From: an uncultured Flavobacteriales bacterium
GTDB lineage: Bacteria; Bacteroidota; Bacteroidia; Flavobacteriales_D; Sanyastnellaceae
Length of the DNA: 14,398 nucleotides
Assembly: GCA_937996585.1 (NCBI GenBank)
Contig: CALKUW010000025.1
Location: 1 to 14,398, forward strand
Reading direction: 5' to 3'
Below, in pieces: positions 6,636-12,282 of this stretch. Every line of letters begins with the position of its first letter. The stretch's first letter is position 1. The notes under the pieces were generated by a model. That model was not told where the DNA came from. It did not search any database and saw nothing but the letters and a program-made list of their open reading frames with translations. The position numbers and the translations under genes are program-made.

Positions 6636-7478
6636 TCAACGGTCCCAACAGGTCGTCGGGGACTTGTCGATGCGGAAGGTGAACGACACCGTCATCACGG
6701 CGAACCGGTCATCGAGCCCATTGAAACCCCGCATCTGGCCCACGGGGTCCTCAAGGGTGCCCTCGCGTTCGATCCGCGCTTCGCTCAATTCCTCCGACAA
6801 GGGCCCCGATTCGTCCTCCAGCACCGCCGTGCTCGCGTAGTATCCCCCGATGTCATCGAGGTAATCCGTCCAGGTGCGGCGCATGCCCCACTCGAGGTTG
6901 AGCGCCGAGAAGTGCCCAAGGTTGAGCTTGAAGCCGAAGCCGAACGGAACGGCGAATCCCGTCGTCGCGTACCGCCCCTCGCCCGTGGCTGTCCCCTGCC
7001 CCTCGGTTCCGAGCGGCTGCAATTCGTACCACACATCGCCAATCTGTGCTTCCGGCATGTGGCTGTACAGGGAAAGACCGGCGAAGAGGTAGCCCGTGAA
7101 CCGGTCCTTGGTATTTCCGATTTGATATCGGCTGTAGTTGAATTCCGCCACGACCGCCCCCTCCGTGATGGCGTTGCGGAAGTGAAGGTTGCGGTTGGCG
7201 ATCCAGGGGTCGTTGGAATCGGAATCGTAGTAGAGCAGAACGGCCCGGTTCAAACTGGCGCGGACACCGAAACGCCGCGTCATGTTGAAGCGCAGGAAGC
7301 CTCCGAATCCCGGCTGGAAGCGGCCCTTGAAGTGGCCGAAGGGGTTGACCTCGCCGAGGTAGTAGGCCGTGTTGGCCGTGAGACCGAGGGTCTTGCTCTG
7401 TTCAAACTTCCGTTGGGCCTGGCCGGTGGAGGAACAGGTCAACAGGACCATCGCGAAGAAGAAGGCACGCAACGTCAT
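6636..7478 (-). CDS. porG: DUF6089-family outer-membrane beta-barrel, PorG-like type IX secretion component
   Basis: This 280-residue protein has a signal peptide (residues 1-21, FFFAMVLLTCSSTGQA then Gln) and alternating beta-strand sequence typical of a small outer-membrane barrel. Family signatures I recognise are GEVNPFGHFKGRFQPGFGGFLRFN (42-65), YLFAGLSLYSH (130-140), LQPLGTEGQGT (153-163), FAVPFGFGFKLNLG (175-188) and LEWGMRRTWTDYLDDIGGYY (195-214). The last strand, VMTVSFTFRID, is followed by a short tail with one Cys (SPTTCWDR). PorG of Porphyromonas gingivalis belongs to this family, sits next to uppS and omp85, and is tied to the PorK-PorN rings of the type IX secretion system. The matching position here supports the same identity. 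The ATG at 7478 is 23 bases after the nadK stop; a TTG at 7505 overlaps that stop but adds residues ahead of the signal peptide. The family call is firm. The secretion role is inferred, since no other secretion gene is in view. Confidence 0.8.
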   Translation of the reverse strand: MTLRAFFFAMVLLTCSSTGQAQRKFEQSKTLGLTANTAYYLGEVNPFGHFKGRFQPGFGGFLRFNMTRRFGVRASLNRAVLLYYDSDSNDPWIANRNLHFRNAITEGAVVAEFNYSRYQIGNTKDRFTGYLFAGLSLYSHMPEAQIGDVWYELQPLGTEGQGTATGEGRYATTGFAVPFGFGFKLNLGHFSALNLEWGMRRTWTDYLDDIGGYYASTAVLEDESGPLSEELSEARIEREGTLEDPVGQMRGFNGLDDRFAVMTVSFTFRIDKSPTTCWDR

Positions 7479-7501
7479 GGGAGGGGGACTCTTGCGCACG
7501 T

Positions 7502-8443
7502 TCAACGCGGACGGTTGGGGGATTCGTATTCCGAACCGTCAACATGCCCCTCGCGGGCATCCAGCCCGAGGTGCAACTTTCGACGCACCGTGTCGATGAA
7601 ATCGACGTCCGGCAGCTGCACGAGCAGGAAGGCGTGGTCGGCCGGACGCACCGTGAAACGGGCCGGAGCCGCCACGGTATGGGACCGCGTGTCCAGGGTC
7701 AGCATCAGATGGTCGTCGCGACCTTCGGCCTGGATCTCGAGGGTGCCTTCGAGCGGAATCACCACCGGACGGTCGTAAAGGTTGTGCGGTGCGATGGGGT
7801 TCAGGACGATGGCGTTGCTGTCCGGGTGGATGATGGGTCCTCCGCAACTCAGGGAATACGCCGTTGAGCCTGTCGGGGTGGAGACGATGAGCCCATCCGA
7901 CCAATAGCGGTTGATCAGGACGCCGTCCCTGTGCACCGATACGCGGATCATACTCGCTACATCCCGGCGGTGCACGGTGATTTCATTCAATGCCCGGAAA
8001 TGCGGGCCCAGTTCAGCTCCGGGGAAATCCACCGCCAGCATGGCCCGACGCTCCACCTTGTACGCCCCGCTGAAAATGGACTGGAGTGCCGCCTCCGCAC
8101 CCGGCAGGGGCAAGTGGGCCAGGAAGCCGAGCCTGCCCATGTTGATGCCCAACACCGGCACCGACCGGTCTCCGAGCAGGGCTGCCGTTTCAAGCACCGT
8201 ACCGTCCCCGCCGAAAGTGAGGACCATATCGGGCGCATCGCCCCAGTCTGCGACGTCGCTGACCTCATCCCCCTGACTATCCAGTCCCTGGGACCGGAGC
8301 GCTGCGTGGAAGGCAGATGAAAAGCGGAGTGCGGTGCCCCCGCGCAGGAAATCGAGGATGTCCCGCAGGGCCGGTACATCGCCTTCCGAGACCACACTGC
8401 CGTGCAGCCATACCGTTTGGACCGGTGCGGATTGTGCCCCCAT
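7502..8443 (-). CDS. nadK: NAD kinase
   Basis: This enzyme phosphorylates NAD to NADP in the cytoplasm. It has 313 residues. The catalytic GGDGT motif is at 78-82 (MVLTFGGDGTVLETA) with Asp80, followed by GINMGRLGFLA (99-109), ALNEITVHR with Asn153-Glu154 for NAD binding, and the Gly-rich SDGLIVSTPTGSTAYSLSCGGPI block (182-204). The C-terminal beta-sandwich and DTVRRKLHLGLD are normal for Bacteroidota enzymes. The last 20 or so residues (AREGHVDGSEYESPNRPR) are a polar tail. The ATG at 8443 lies only 4 bases after the stop of the CBS-domain gene, so the two are almost certainly co-transcribed. The DUF6089 gene follows 23 bases later. Confidence 0.97.
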   Translation of the reverse strand: MGAQSAPVQTVWLHGSVVSEGDVPALRDILDFLRGGTALRFSSAFHAALRSQGLDSQGDEVSDVADWGDAPDMVLTFGGDGTVLETAALLGDRSVPVLGINMGRLGFLAHLPLPGAEAALQSIFSGAYKVERRAMLAVDFPGAELGPHFRALNEITVHRRDVASMIRVSVHRDGVLINRYWSDGLIVSTPTGSTAYSLSCGGPIIHPDSNAIVLNPIAPHNLYDRPVVIPLEGTLEIQAEGRDDHLMLTLDTRSHTVAAPARFTVRPADHAFLLVQLPDVDFIDTVRRKLHLGLDAREGHVDGSEYESPNRPR

Positions 8444-8447
8444 CGCG

Positions 8448-9101
8448 TCAGGTGTTCATGTAGCGCATGAAGGCCGCCATGCGCCGCTTCATCTCCTCCG
8501 CGTATTCCTCGGCACGATAGAAGGCACGGACGTCGTAGCCATGGCGCCGAAGCGAGTCGATCAGGCCCTCGATGTCGCGGGTGGAGAGGCGCAATGCCAC
8601 TTCAGCGTTCTCAGGCTGGGCGCCATCGCTGACGAGAACCTGCAGGATCTTGACCCCTTCGGATTCCACGCGGTGCGAAACCTGTGCGAGGCTGTAGTCC
8701 TTCCACGGCATTTCCAGGGTCAGGATGCTGCCCTCGCTGTATGGCGTCAAACTGTGGTGGAAGGCCCGCCACAGGTAGGCGCGATCGGTGCAGCCGATCA
8801 ACATGCCGTCCTCCACCACGGGAACCACACTCACATTGGCCTCGCACAACACGTCCACCACTTCGAGGAAATGCTGACCCGGGGCCACCATGACCGGCAT
8901 GAGCTGAACGTTTGTCAGGAAGACCGCCTCGCCCTCCTGGTCCAGCAGGTGCTGCTCCGCGACCAGACCGAGGTACTTGCCCTCCGCCGCCACGGGCAGG
9001 TGCTCGACCTTGAGTTCATCCATGGCACGCAGCGCCTTCTCCAGGGTATCTCCCGGGTTCAGCGCGATGAGCTCCTCGTTGATGATGCTGCCTGCGTGCA
9101 T
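8448..9101 (-). CDS. CBS-domain protein with C-terminal ACT-like domain (AcuB-like)
   Basis: This is a 217-residue soluble protein. It has two CBS domains (about 5-57 and 65-118), recognisable from DTLEKALRAMDELKVEHLPV-x-GKYLGLVAEQHLL and from HFLEVVDVLCEANVSVVPVVEDGMLIGCTDRAYL. A region at about 125-195 reads like an ACT fold (ILTLEMPWKDYSLAQVSHRVESEGVKILQVLV, then VALRLSTRDIEGLIDSLRRHGYDV). A charged C-terminal helix ends MRYMNT. CBS pairs usually bind adenosine nucleotides and ACT domains bind small ligands, so a sensory or regulatory job is likely, but the ligand and target are unknown. It is the first gene of the operon and lies 4 bases before nadK. The ATG at 9101 follows an A-rich stretch (GCAAAAAAGTCC); the frame stays open further upstream but would overlap divergent pdxJ. 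Confidence 0.85.
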   Translation of the reverse strand: MHAGSIINEELIALNPGDTLEKALRAMDELKVEHLPVAAEGKYLGLVAEQHLLDQEGEAVFLTNVQLMPVMVAPGQHFLEVVDVLCEANVSVVPVVEDGMLIGCTDRAYLWRAFHHSLTPYSEGSILTLEMPWKDYSLAQVSHRVESEGVKILQVLVSDGAQPENAEVALRLSTRDIEGLIDSLRRHGYDVRAFYRAEEYAEEMKRRMAAFMRYMNT

Positions 9102-9134
9102 GGACTTTTTTGCATTCCCGTAATCGGGACTGTA

Positions 9135-9161
9135 CGAAATTAGCCGCCGTAAGGCGCGCAA
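9135..9161 (-). promoter_or_regulatory. Candidate Bacteroidota-type promoter for the CBS-nadK-bamA operon
   Basis: In the 73-base gap between divergent pdxJ and the CBS gene, the minus strand reads TTG (9161-9159), 16 bases, then TAATTTCG (9142-9135). This resembles the Bacteroidota consensus TTG-N17-23-TAnnTTTG, with one mismatch in the -7 box and a spacer one base short. It is placed sensibly, with about 30 bases between the expected start of transcription and the ATG at 9101. Just downstream lies a small perfect inverted repeat, TCCCG-TAAT-CGGGA at 9116-9129, which would fall in the leader RNA and could be an operator or leader hairpin. No comparable box is visible for pdxJ. The call rests on a degenerate motif only. 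Confidence 0.3.
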
Positions 9162-9174
9162 CCGCCGCAGGTCC

Positions 9175-9906
9175 ATGGAAACTTTCCCAACGCGCTTGAG
9201 CGTCAACGTCAACAAGATCGCCACCCTCCGAAATGCACGGGGAGGTGACCGTCCTTGTCCTGTTCAAGCAGCGCAGCACATCGAGCGCTGGGGCGCTGAT
9301 GGCATCACGGTCCACCCGCGGCCCGATGCCCGCCATATCACCTACGCGGACGTCCGCAACATCAAGGCCGTGGTCCGGACCGAATTCAACATCGAGGGCT
9401 ACCCTTCGGACGACTTCATCGAACTGGTGCTCGATGTGCAACCGGGCCAGGTGACCCTCGTGCCCGACCCACCGGGCATCCTCACGTCCAACGCCGGTTG
9501 GGACACGTTGGAGCGCGGGGATTTCCTGCGGCCCGTCCTGCAGCAATTCAAGGATGCCGGAATCCGGACCAGCCTGTTCATCGGGACGGAGGCTCGGCTG
9601 ATTGAGGCCGCTGCGGAGGTGGGGGCCGACCGCATCGAACTGTACACCGGACCCTACGCCGCTGCGCACGCCGCCGATCCCGCTGCCGCCGTCGCCCCCT
9701 TCACCGAGGCGGCAAGGGTGGCCGACCAATGTGGGCTGGGGGTCAATGCGGGACACGACCTCGACCTGGACAACCTGGCCTACTTCGCGCAGAACGTGCA
9801 ACCGCTGCATGAGGTCTCCATCGGCCACGCCCTCATCTGCGATGCCCTGTACCTGGGACTGCAGAATGCCGTGGGCCAATACAAGGAGCGCCTCCGCCCC
9901 CATTGA
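9175..9906 (+). CDS. pdxJ: Pyridoxine 5'-phosphate synthase
   Basis: PdxJ condenses 3-amino-2-oxopropyl phosphate with 1-deoxy-D-xylulose 5-phosphate to make pyridoxine 5'-phosphate, the last ring-forming step of the DXP-dependent vitamin B6 route. The protein has 243 residues and a TIM-barrel fold. The phosphate and substrate-binding opening LSVNVNKIATLRNARGG is at 8-24. Active-site His47 lies in ITVHPRPDARHI, Glu74 in FNIEGYP, Glu155 in IELYTGPYA and His194 in VNAGHDLDLDN, and SIGHALICDAL (215-225) holds the C-terminal phosphate loop. HPRPDARHI is the Bacteroidota form of the proteobacterial HLREDRRHI. The ATG at 9175 gives the expected short N-terminus. It is divergent from the CBS gene, and the hydrolase gene begins one base after its stop. 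Confidence 0.97.
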   Translation: METFPTRLSVNVNKIATLRNARGGDRPCPVQAAQHIERWGADGITVHPRPDARHITYADVRNIKAVVRTEFNIEGYPSDDFIELVLDVQPGQVTLVPDPPGILTSNAGWDTLERGDFLRPVLQQFKDAGIRTSLFIGTEARLIEAAAEVGADRIELYTGPYAAAHAADPAAAVAPFTEAARVADQCGLGVNAGHDLDLDNLAYFAQNVQPLHEVSIGHALICDALYLGLQNAVGQYKERLRPH

Positions 9907-9907
9907 C

Positions 9908-10681
9908 ATGGAACTCTTCCACCGCATCCTGGGGGAGCACGACCCCAACGGCCCCATCCCTCCCCTCGTGGTGCTCCACGGGCTGCTCGGCTCCTCGGAC
10001 AACTGGCAGACGCTGGGACTCCAATGGGCGGCGGAGCGCCCGGTCGTCCTCATCGACCAGCGCAACCACGGGCGCAGCCCGCACCACCCCAGCCACGGCT
10101 ATCCCGACATGGTCATGGACCTGCTCGATACGCTCGACCAGCTTGGCATCGGGCGAGCGGACCTCCTCGGCCACAGCATGGGCGGTAAGACCGTGATGCA
10201 CTTTGCGGACCGCCACCCCGGTCGGTGCCACCGCATCATCATCGCGGACATGGCACCGGTCGCCTACCCACCCCACCACACGCCGCTGTTCGATGCGATG
10301 GCCGCCCTGGACCTGTCTACCTACGAAAGGCGCGGCGACGTGGAGCAGGCACTGGGCCGCTCCATCAGCGAGCCAGGTGTACTGCAGTTCCTCCTGAAGG
10401 GGCTCTACCGCGCTGAGCCCGACCGGTTCGCCTGGCGGTTCAACCTGCCCGTTCTGAGGCGCCACCTTGCCGACATGACGGGATTGCGGCCATTGGGCGT
10501 GGTCGATATACCCACCTTGGCCATCCATGGCACGCGTTCGGAATACGTTTCCGAGCGGGGCCTGAAAGCGCTGGGTGAACACTTCACGGATTTGTCCGTG
10601 ATCAGCCTGGATGCGGGACATTGGCTCCACGCCGAGCAGCCTGCTGCCTTCCGGGCAGCTGTTGCGGACTTCCTTTCCTGA
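9908..10681 (+). CDS. Alpha/beta hydrolase, YbfF-type esterase
   Basis: This 257-residue alpha/beta-hydrolase has the oxyanion-side motif LVVLHGLLGSSDNW (20-33), DQRNHGRSPH (50-59) and the nucleophile elbow GHSMGGK with Ser90. The base is His238 in DAGHWLHAEQP. Asp114 in IIADMAPVAY sits where YbfF-like esterases have a conserved acidic residue. The combination of HGLLGSSDNW, DQRNHG and ADMAPV points to the YbfF subgroup, whose members hydrolyse short-chain and acyl-CoA or malonyl esters in vitro; the physiological substrate is not known. There is no signal peptide. The frame is open upstream within pdxJ, but homology begins at the ATG at 9908, one base after the pdxJ stop. The two are probably one transcript, ending near the hairpin at 10690-10730. 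Confidence 0.9.
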   Translation: MELFHRILGEHDPNGPIPPLVVLHGLLGSSDNWQTLGLQWAAERPVVLIDQRNHGRSPHHPSHGYPDMVMDLLDTLDQLGIGRADLLGHSMGGKTVMHFADRHPGRCHRIIIADMAPVAYPPHHTPLFDAMAALDLSTYERRGDVEQALGRSISEPGVLQFLLKGLYRAEPDRFAWRFNLPVLRRHLADMTGLRPLGVVDIPTLAIHGTRSEYVSERGLKALGEHFTDLSVISLDAGHWLHAEQPAAFRAAVADFLS

Positions 10682-10689
10682 AGCAGCCC

Positions 10690-10730
10690 GGAAAAGAAAG
10701 CGCCCGCACCGGATGACCGGGCGGGCGCCT
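10690..10730 (-). terminator. Strong hairpin between convergent genes, probable intrinsic terminator
   Basis: GCGCCCGC (10700-10707) pairs perfectly with GCGGGCGC (10721-10728). Inside it CCGG (10709-10712) pairs with CCGG (10717-10720) around an ATGA tetraloop, with one bulged A. On the minus strand the stem is followed by TTTCTTTTC, a U-rich tail, so it should end the transcript of the lipoprotein and secreted-protein pair, whose last stop is at 10752. On the plus strand no T-run follows, but the stem lies 18 bases after the hydrolase stop and may also stop or protect that transcript. Confidence 0.75.
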
Positions 10731-10751
10731 CTCAAATAACCTGTTGGGGAA

Positions 10752-11207
10752 TCAGCCTTTCGAGCCGACCATGATGCTGACGCAGCCTTCGTGCTGGATG
10801 ACGGCATCCGTCGTTGGAACCTGCACGCGGATCGTCATCTGTTGGGTGTTGGCCACCCTGAAGTCGAAGTGGTCGCTGTCCTTGTCCGTGCTGTCGTAGA
10901 TGCCGTTGCCACGGCTGTCGAGCACCTGGAAGGTCAGGTCGCCCAGGACGGGGTGACCGCAGACGAGCAGGCGGTACGCACGGTCACCGAAGAAGGTCAA
11001 CTCCAATTCGGCTTCGTCACCTGGAATCAGGACGGCCGTATTGTAGTTGTCGTTCTGCACGTAGTCTTCCAATTGGGGGAGGCAACGCTTCTTGGTGAAC
11101 GTCCGGCATTGGGCTGCAGCGTCGGCCGCGGTGAACATCATCACCAGGGCGAGGGCCGCGAGGGGGAATTTCTTGATCGCAGTCATGGCGCTTCTCATTA
11201 CGTTCAT
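10752..11207 (-). CDS. Small secreted protein of a conserved Bacteroidota family, function unknown
   Basis: This 151-residue protein has a clear signal peptide: basic residues Lys12-Lys13, then hydrophobic FPLAALALVMMFTAADAAA with cleavage near residue 32. The mature part has four cysteines (34, 42, 83, 142), which could form disulfides. It has a beta-rich pattern: LIPGDEAELELTFFGDRAYRLLVCGHPVLGDLTFQVLD, then FDFRVANTQQMTIRVQVP, and a C-terminal GCVSIMVGSK. From memory, similar proteins with the FTKK-x-CLPQL opening and the YRLLVC/TQQ/GCVSI blocks occur across Bacteroidota without an assigned function; this is recall, not a search result. It probably acts in the periplasm or at the outer membrane. 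The ATG at 11207 overlaps the stop of the preceding lipoprotein gene as ATGA, which I used to pick the start. ATGs at 11198 and 11186 would also leave a good signal peptide. Confidence 0.75.
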   Translation of the reverse strand: MNVMRSAMTAIKKFPLAALALVMMFTAADAAAQCRTFTKKRCLPQLEDYVQNDNYNTAVLIPGDEAELELTFFGDRAYRLLVCGHPVLGDLTFQVLDSRGNGIYDSTDKDSDHFDFRVANTQQMTIRVQVPTTDAVIQHEGCVSIMVGSKG

Positions 11208-12136
11208 TGTGCGTATTGGTTACGCACAGCGGCAATTGATTCTGAAATCGCCGCCAAAGTGGCCTGATCGTAGCTCACATCCGGGCCGCCGCTGATGATG
11301 ACGGTACCGTCCTCCGCCGCGGTGGCAGCAGCCGGGTTTTCCGTGATGCTGACGCCGGCAAAGGCCGCCTCCACGGGGCGCAGGGCCTCCTTCATAGCAT
11401 TGAGCGCGTCTGTCGGCGGATAGCTTGCGAGCAGGCCCATGAGGTTGTCCAGCGTCATCTTCTGCTCCGCGATGCGCAGCTTCAGATCTTCCGTGGAAGT
11501 ATTCAGGCTGCGGGTGCCGAGGTAGACCCCTTCGATCCAGCCGCCCGCGGCCATCAGGCCACTGACCTCTTCCATGCCGTTCTCCCGGAACCGGGCGTTG
11601 AGCGCGTAGAAAGTATCGGTGACGATGTCGACCAGCGAGTCGCGGATGTCGCGGTTGTTGTCCGCCCGGGCAATGAGGTCCGCATCGATGATGTCCCCTA
11701 CACCGAGGCCGTCACAAAGGCGGCGGCAGGTGTTCAGGTAATCAACCGACTGCTGGTTCTGGTTGAAGATGACCGAATAGGATAGGTCTCCGGCATAGAT
11801 GCCGAGGTTGACCGATTGGAGCTCGGTGGTCGAATATCCCACCGCCTTGTCCAGGTCATGGAGTGCATCGGAGTCGAAATTGATTCCGCTCCGCTCGAGC
11901 AGCATGGCCGTCTCGATGGGCGAGGGCACGGCGTGGAAGATTTTCTTGAAGGCTTTCTGGCGGCGGGCGGGCATCATGCCCTCCTCATCCATGGCCGCCT
12001 CGCTGCTTGTACCCGCACCGCCGGATGTGTCGGAGCCGGGACCTTCGCCACAGCCGACGAAGAGGAACATCAAGGGAAATGCCATCCACTTGGCGGTGCG
12101 CAGGGAAAGCTTGAATCGGTCGTGTTTGCGTTTCAT
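11204..12136 (-). CDS. Lipoprotein of a conserved Bacteroidota family, function unknown
   Basis: This 310-residue protein has a basic N-terminus (MKRKHDRFKLSLRTAK), a hydrophobic segment (MAFPLMFLFV) and a lipobox-like FVGC with Cys29 as the probable lipidation site, so it should be anchored in the envelope. A Gly/Ser/acidic linker follows (30-55). The main body (about 60-265) looks mostly helical: KIFHAVPSPIETAMLLERSG, LGIYAGDLSYSVIFNQNQQSVDYLNTCRRLCDGLGV, NRDIRDSLVDIVTDTFYALNARFRENG, and MAAGGWIEGVYLGTRS. The C-terminal segment (265-300) is an Ala/acidic low-complexity stretch. I recall related Bacteroidota proteins with the PSPxETAMLL and AGGWIEGxY blocks but no known activity. The frame is open to 12301, overlapping polA, but the signal sequence fixes the start at 12136. 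It overlaps the next, secreted-protein gene by 4 bases. Confidence 0.78.
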   Translation of the reverse strand: MKRKHDRFKLSLRTAKWMAFPLMFLFVGCGEGPGSDTSGGAGTSSEAAMDEEGMMPARRQKAFKKIFHAVPSPIETAMLLERSGINFDSDALHDLDKAVGYSTTELQSVNLGIYAGDLSYSVIFNQNQQSVDYLNTCRRLCDGLGVGDIIDADLIARADNNRDIRDSLVDIVTDTFYALNARFRENGMEEVSGLMAAGGWIEGVYLGTRSLNTSTEDLKLRIAEQKMTLDNLMGLLASYPPTDALNAMKEALRPVEAAFAGVSITENPAAATAAEDGTVIISGGPDVSYDQATLAAISESIAAVRNQYAQ

Positions 12137-12174
12137 GGAGATTCCAGGAGGTTGTTCGAGCAAGTTGAATCCCC
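12137..12174 (-). promoter_or_regulatory. Leader hairpin abutting the lipoprotein start codon
   Basis: In the mRNA, GGGGAUUC (12174-12167) can pair with GAAUCUCC (12144-12137) over 8 base pairs including one G-U, with a 22-base loop. The second arm ends directly at the base before the ATG of the lipoprotein gene, so folding would block the initiation region. The pairing is seen in the sequence; a role in translation control is inference. Confidence 0.3.
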
Positions 12175-12201
12175 TTGCACGATTTGCCGGGGATGAGGGG
12201 G

Positions 12202-12209
12202 GAAAGTTA
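12202..12209 (-). promoter_or_regulatory. Candidate -7 box for the lipoprotein operon
   Basis: TAACTTTC on the minus strand differs at one position from the Bacteroidota -7 consensus TAnnTTTG and lies 65 bases before the lipoprotein start, inside the 146-base gap after polA. No TTG occurs at the proper distance upstream, so the case is weak. The rest of the gap shows GC-rich short inverted repeats (for example GGGGA/TCCCC around this box) but no clear terminator for polA. Confidence 0.2.
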
Positions 12210-12282
12210 TCCTCCCCGAAGGGTGGATGTTGTCGGTTTCGCGGACAAGGGCAAGTGGGAATCCGCCGATGCCGCGCCTGAC

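Noticed and set aside
6516..7778. A 420-residue open frame on the plus strand across uppS, porG and nadK
   Set aside because: It runs antisense through three well-identified genes and shows no family motifs; long shadow frames are expected at this GC content.
9016..10065. A 349-residue open frame on the minus strand across the CBS gene, pdxJ and the hydrolase start
   Set aside because: It overlaps three supported genes in other frames and has no recognisable motif.
9833..10807. A 324-residue open frame on the minus strand opposite the hydrolase
   Set aside because: The plus-strand hydrolase has an intact catalytic set; this frame also runs through the terminator hairpin.
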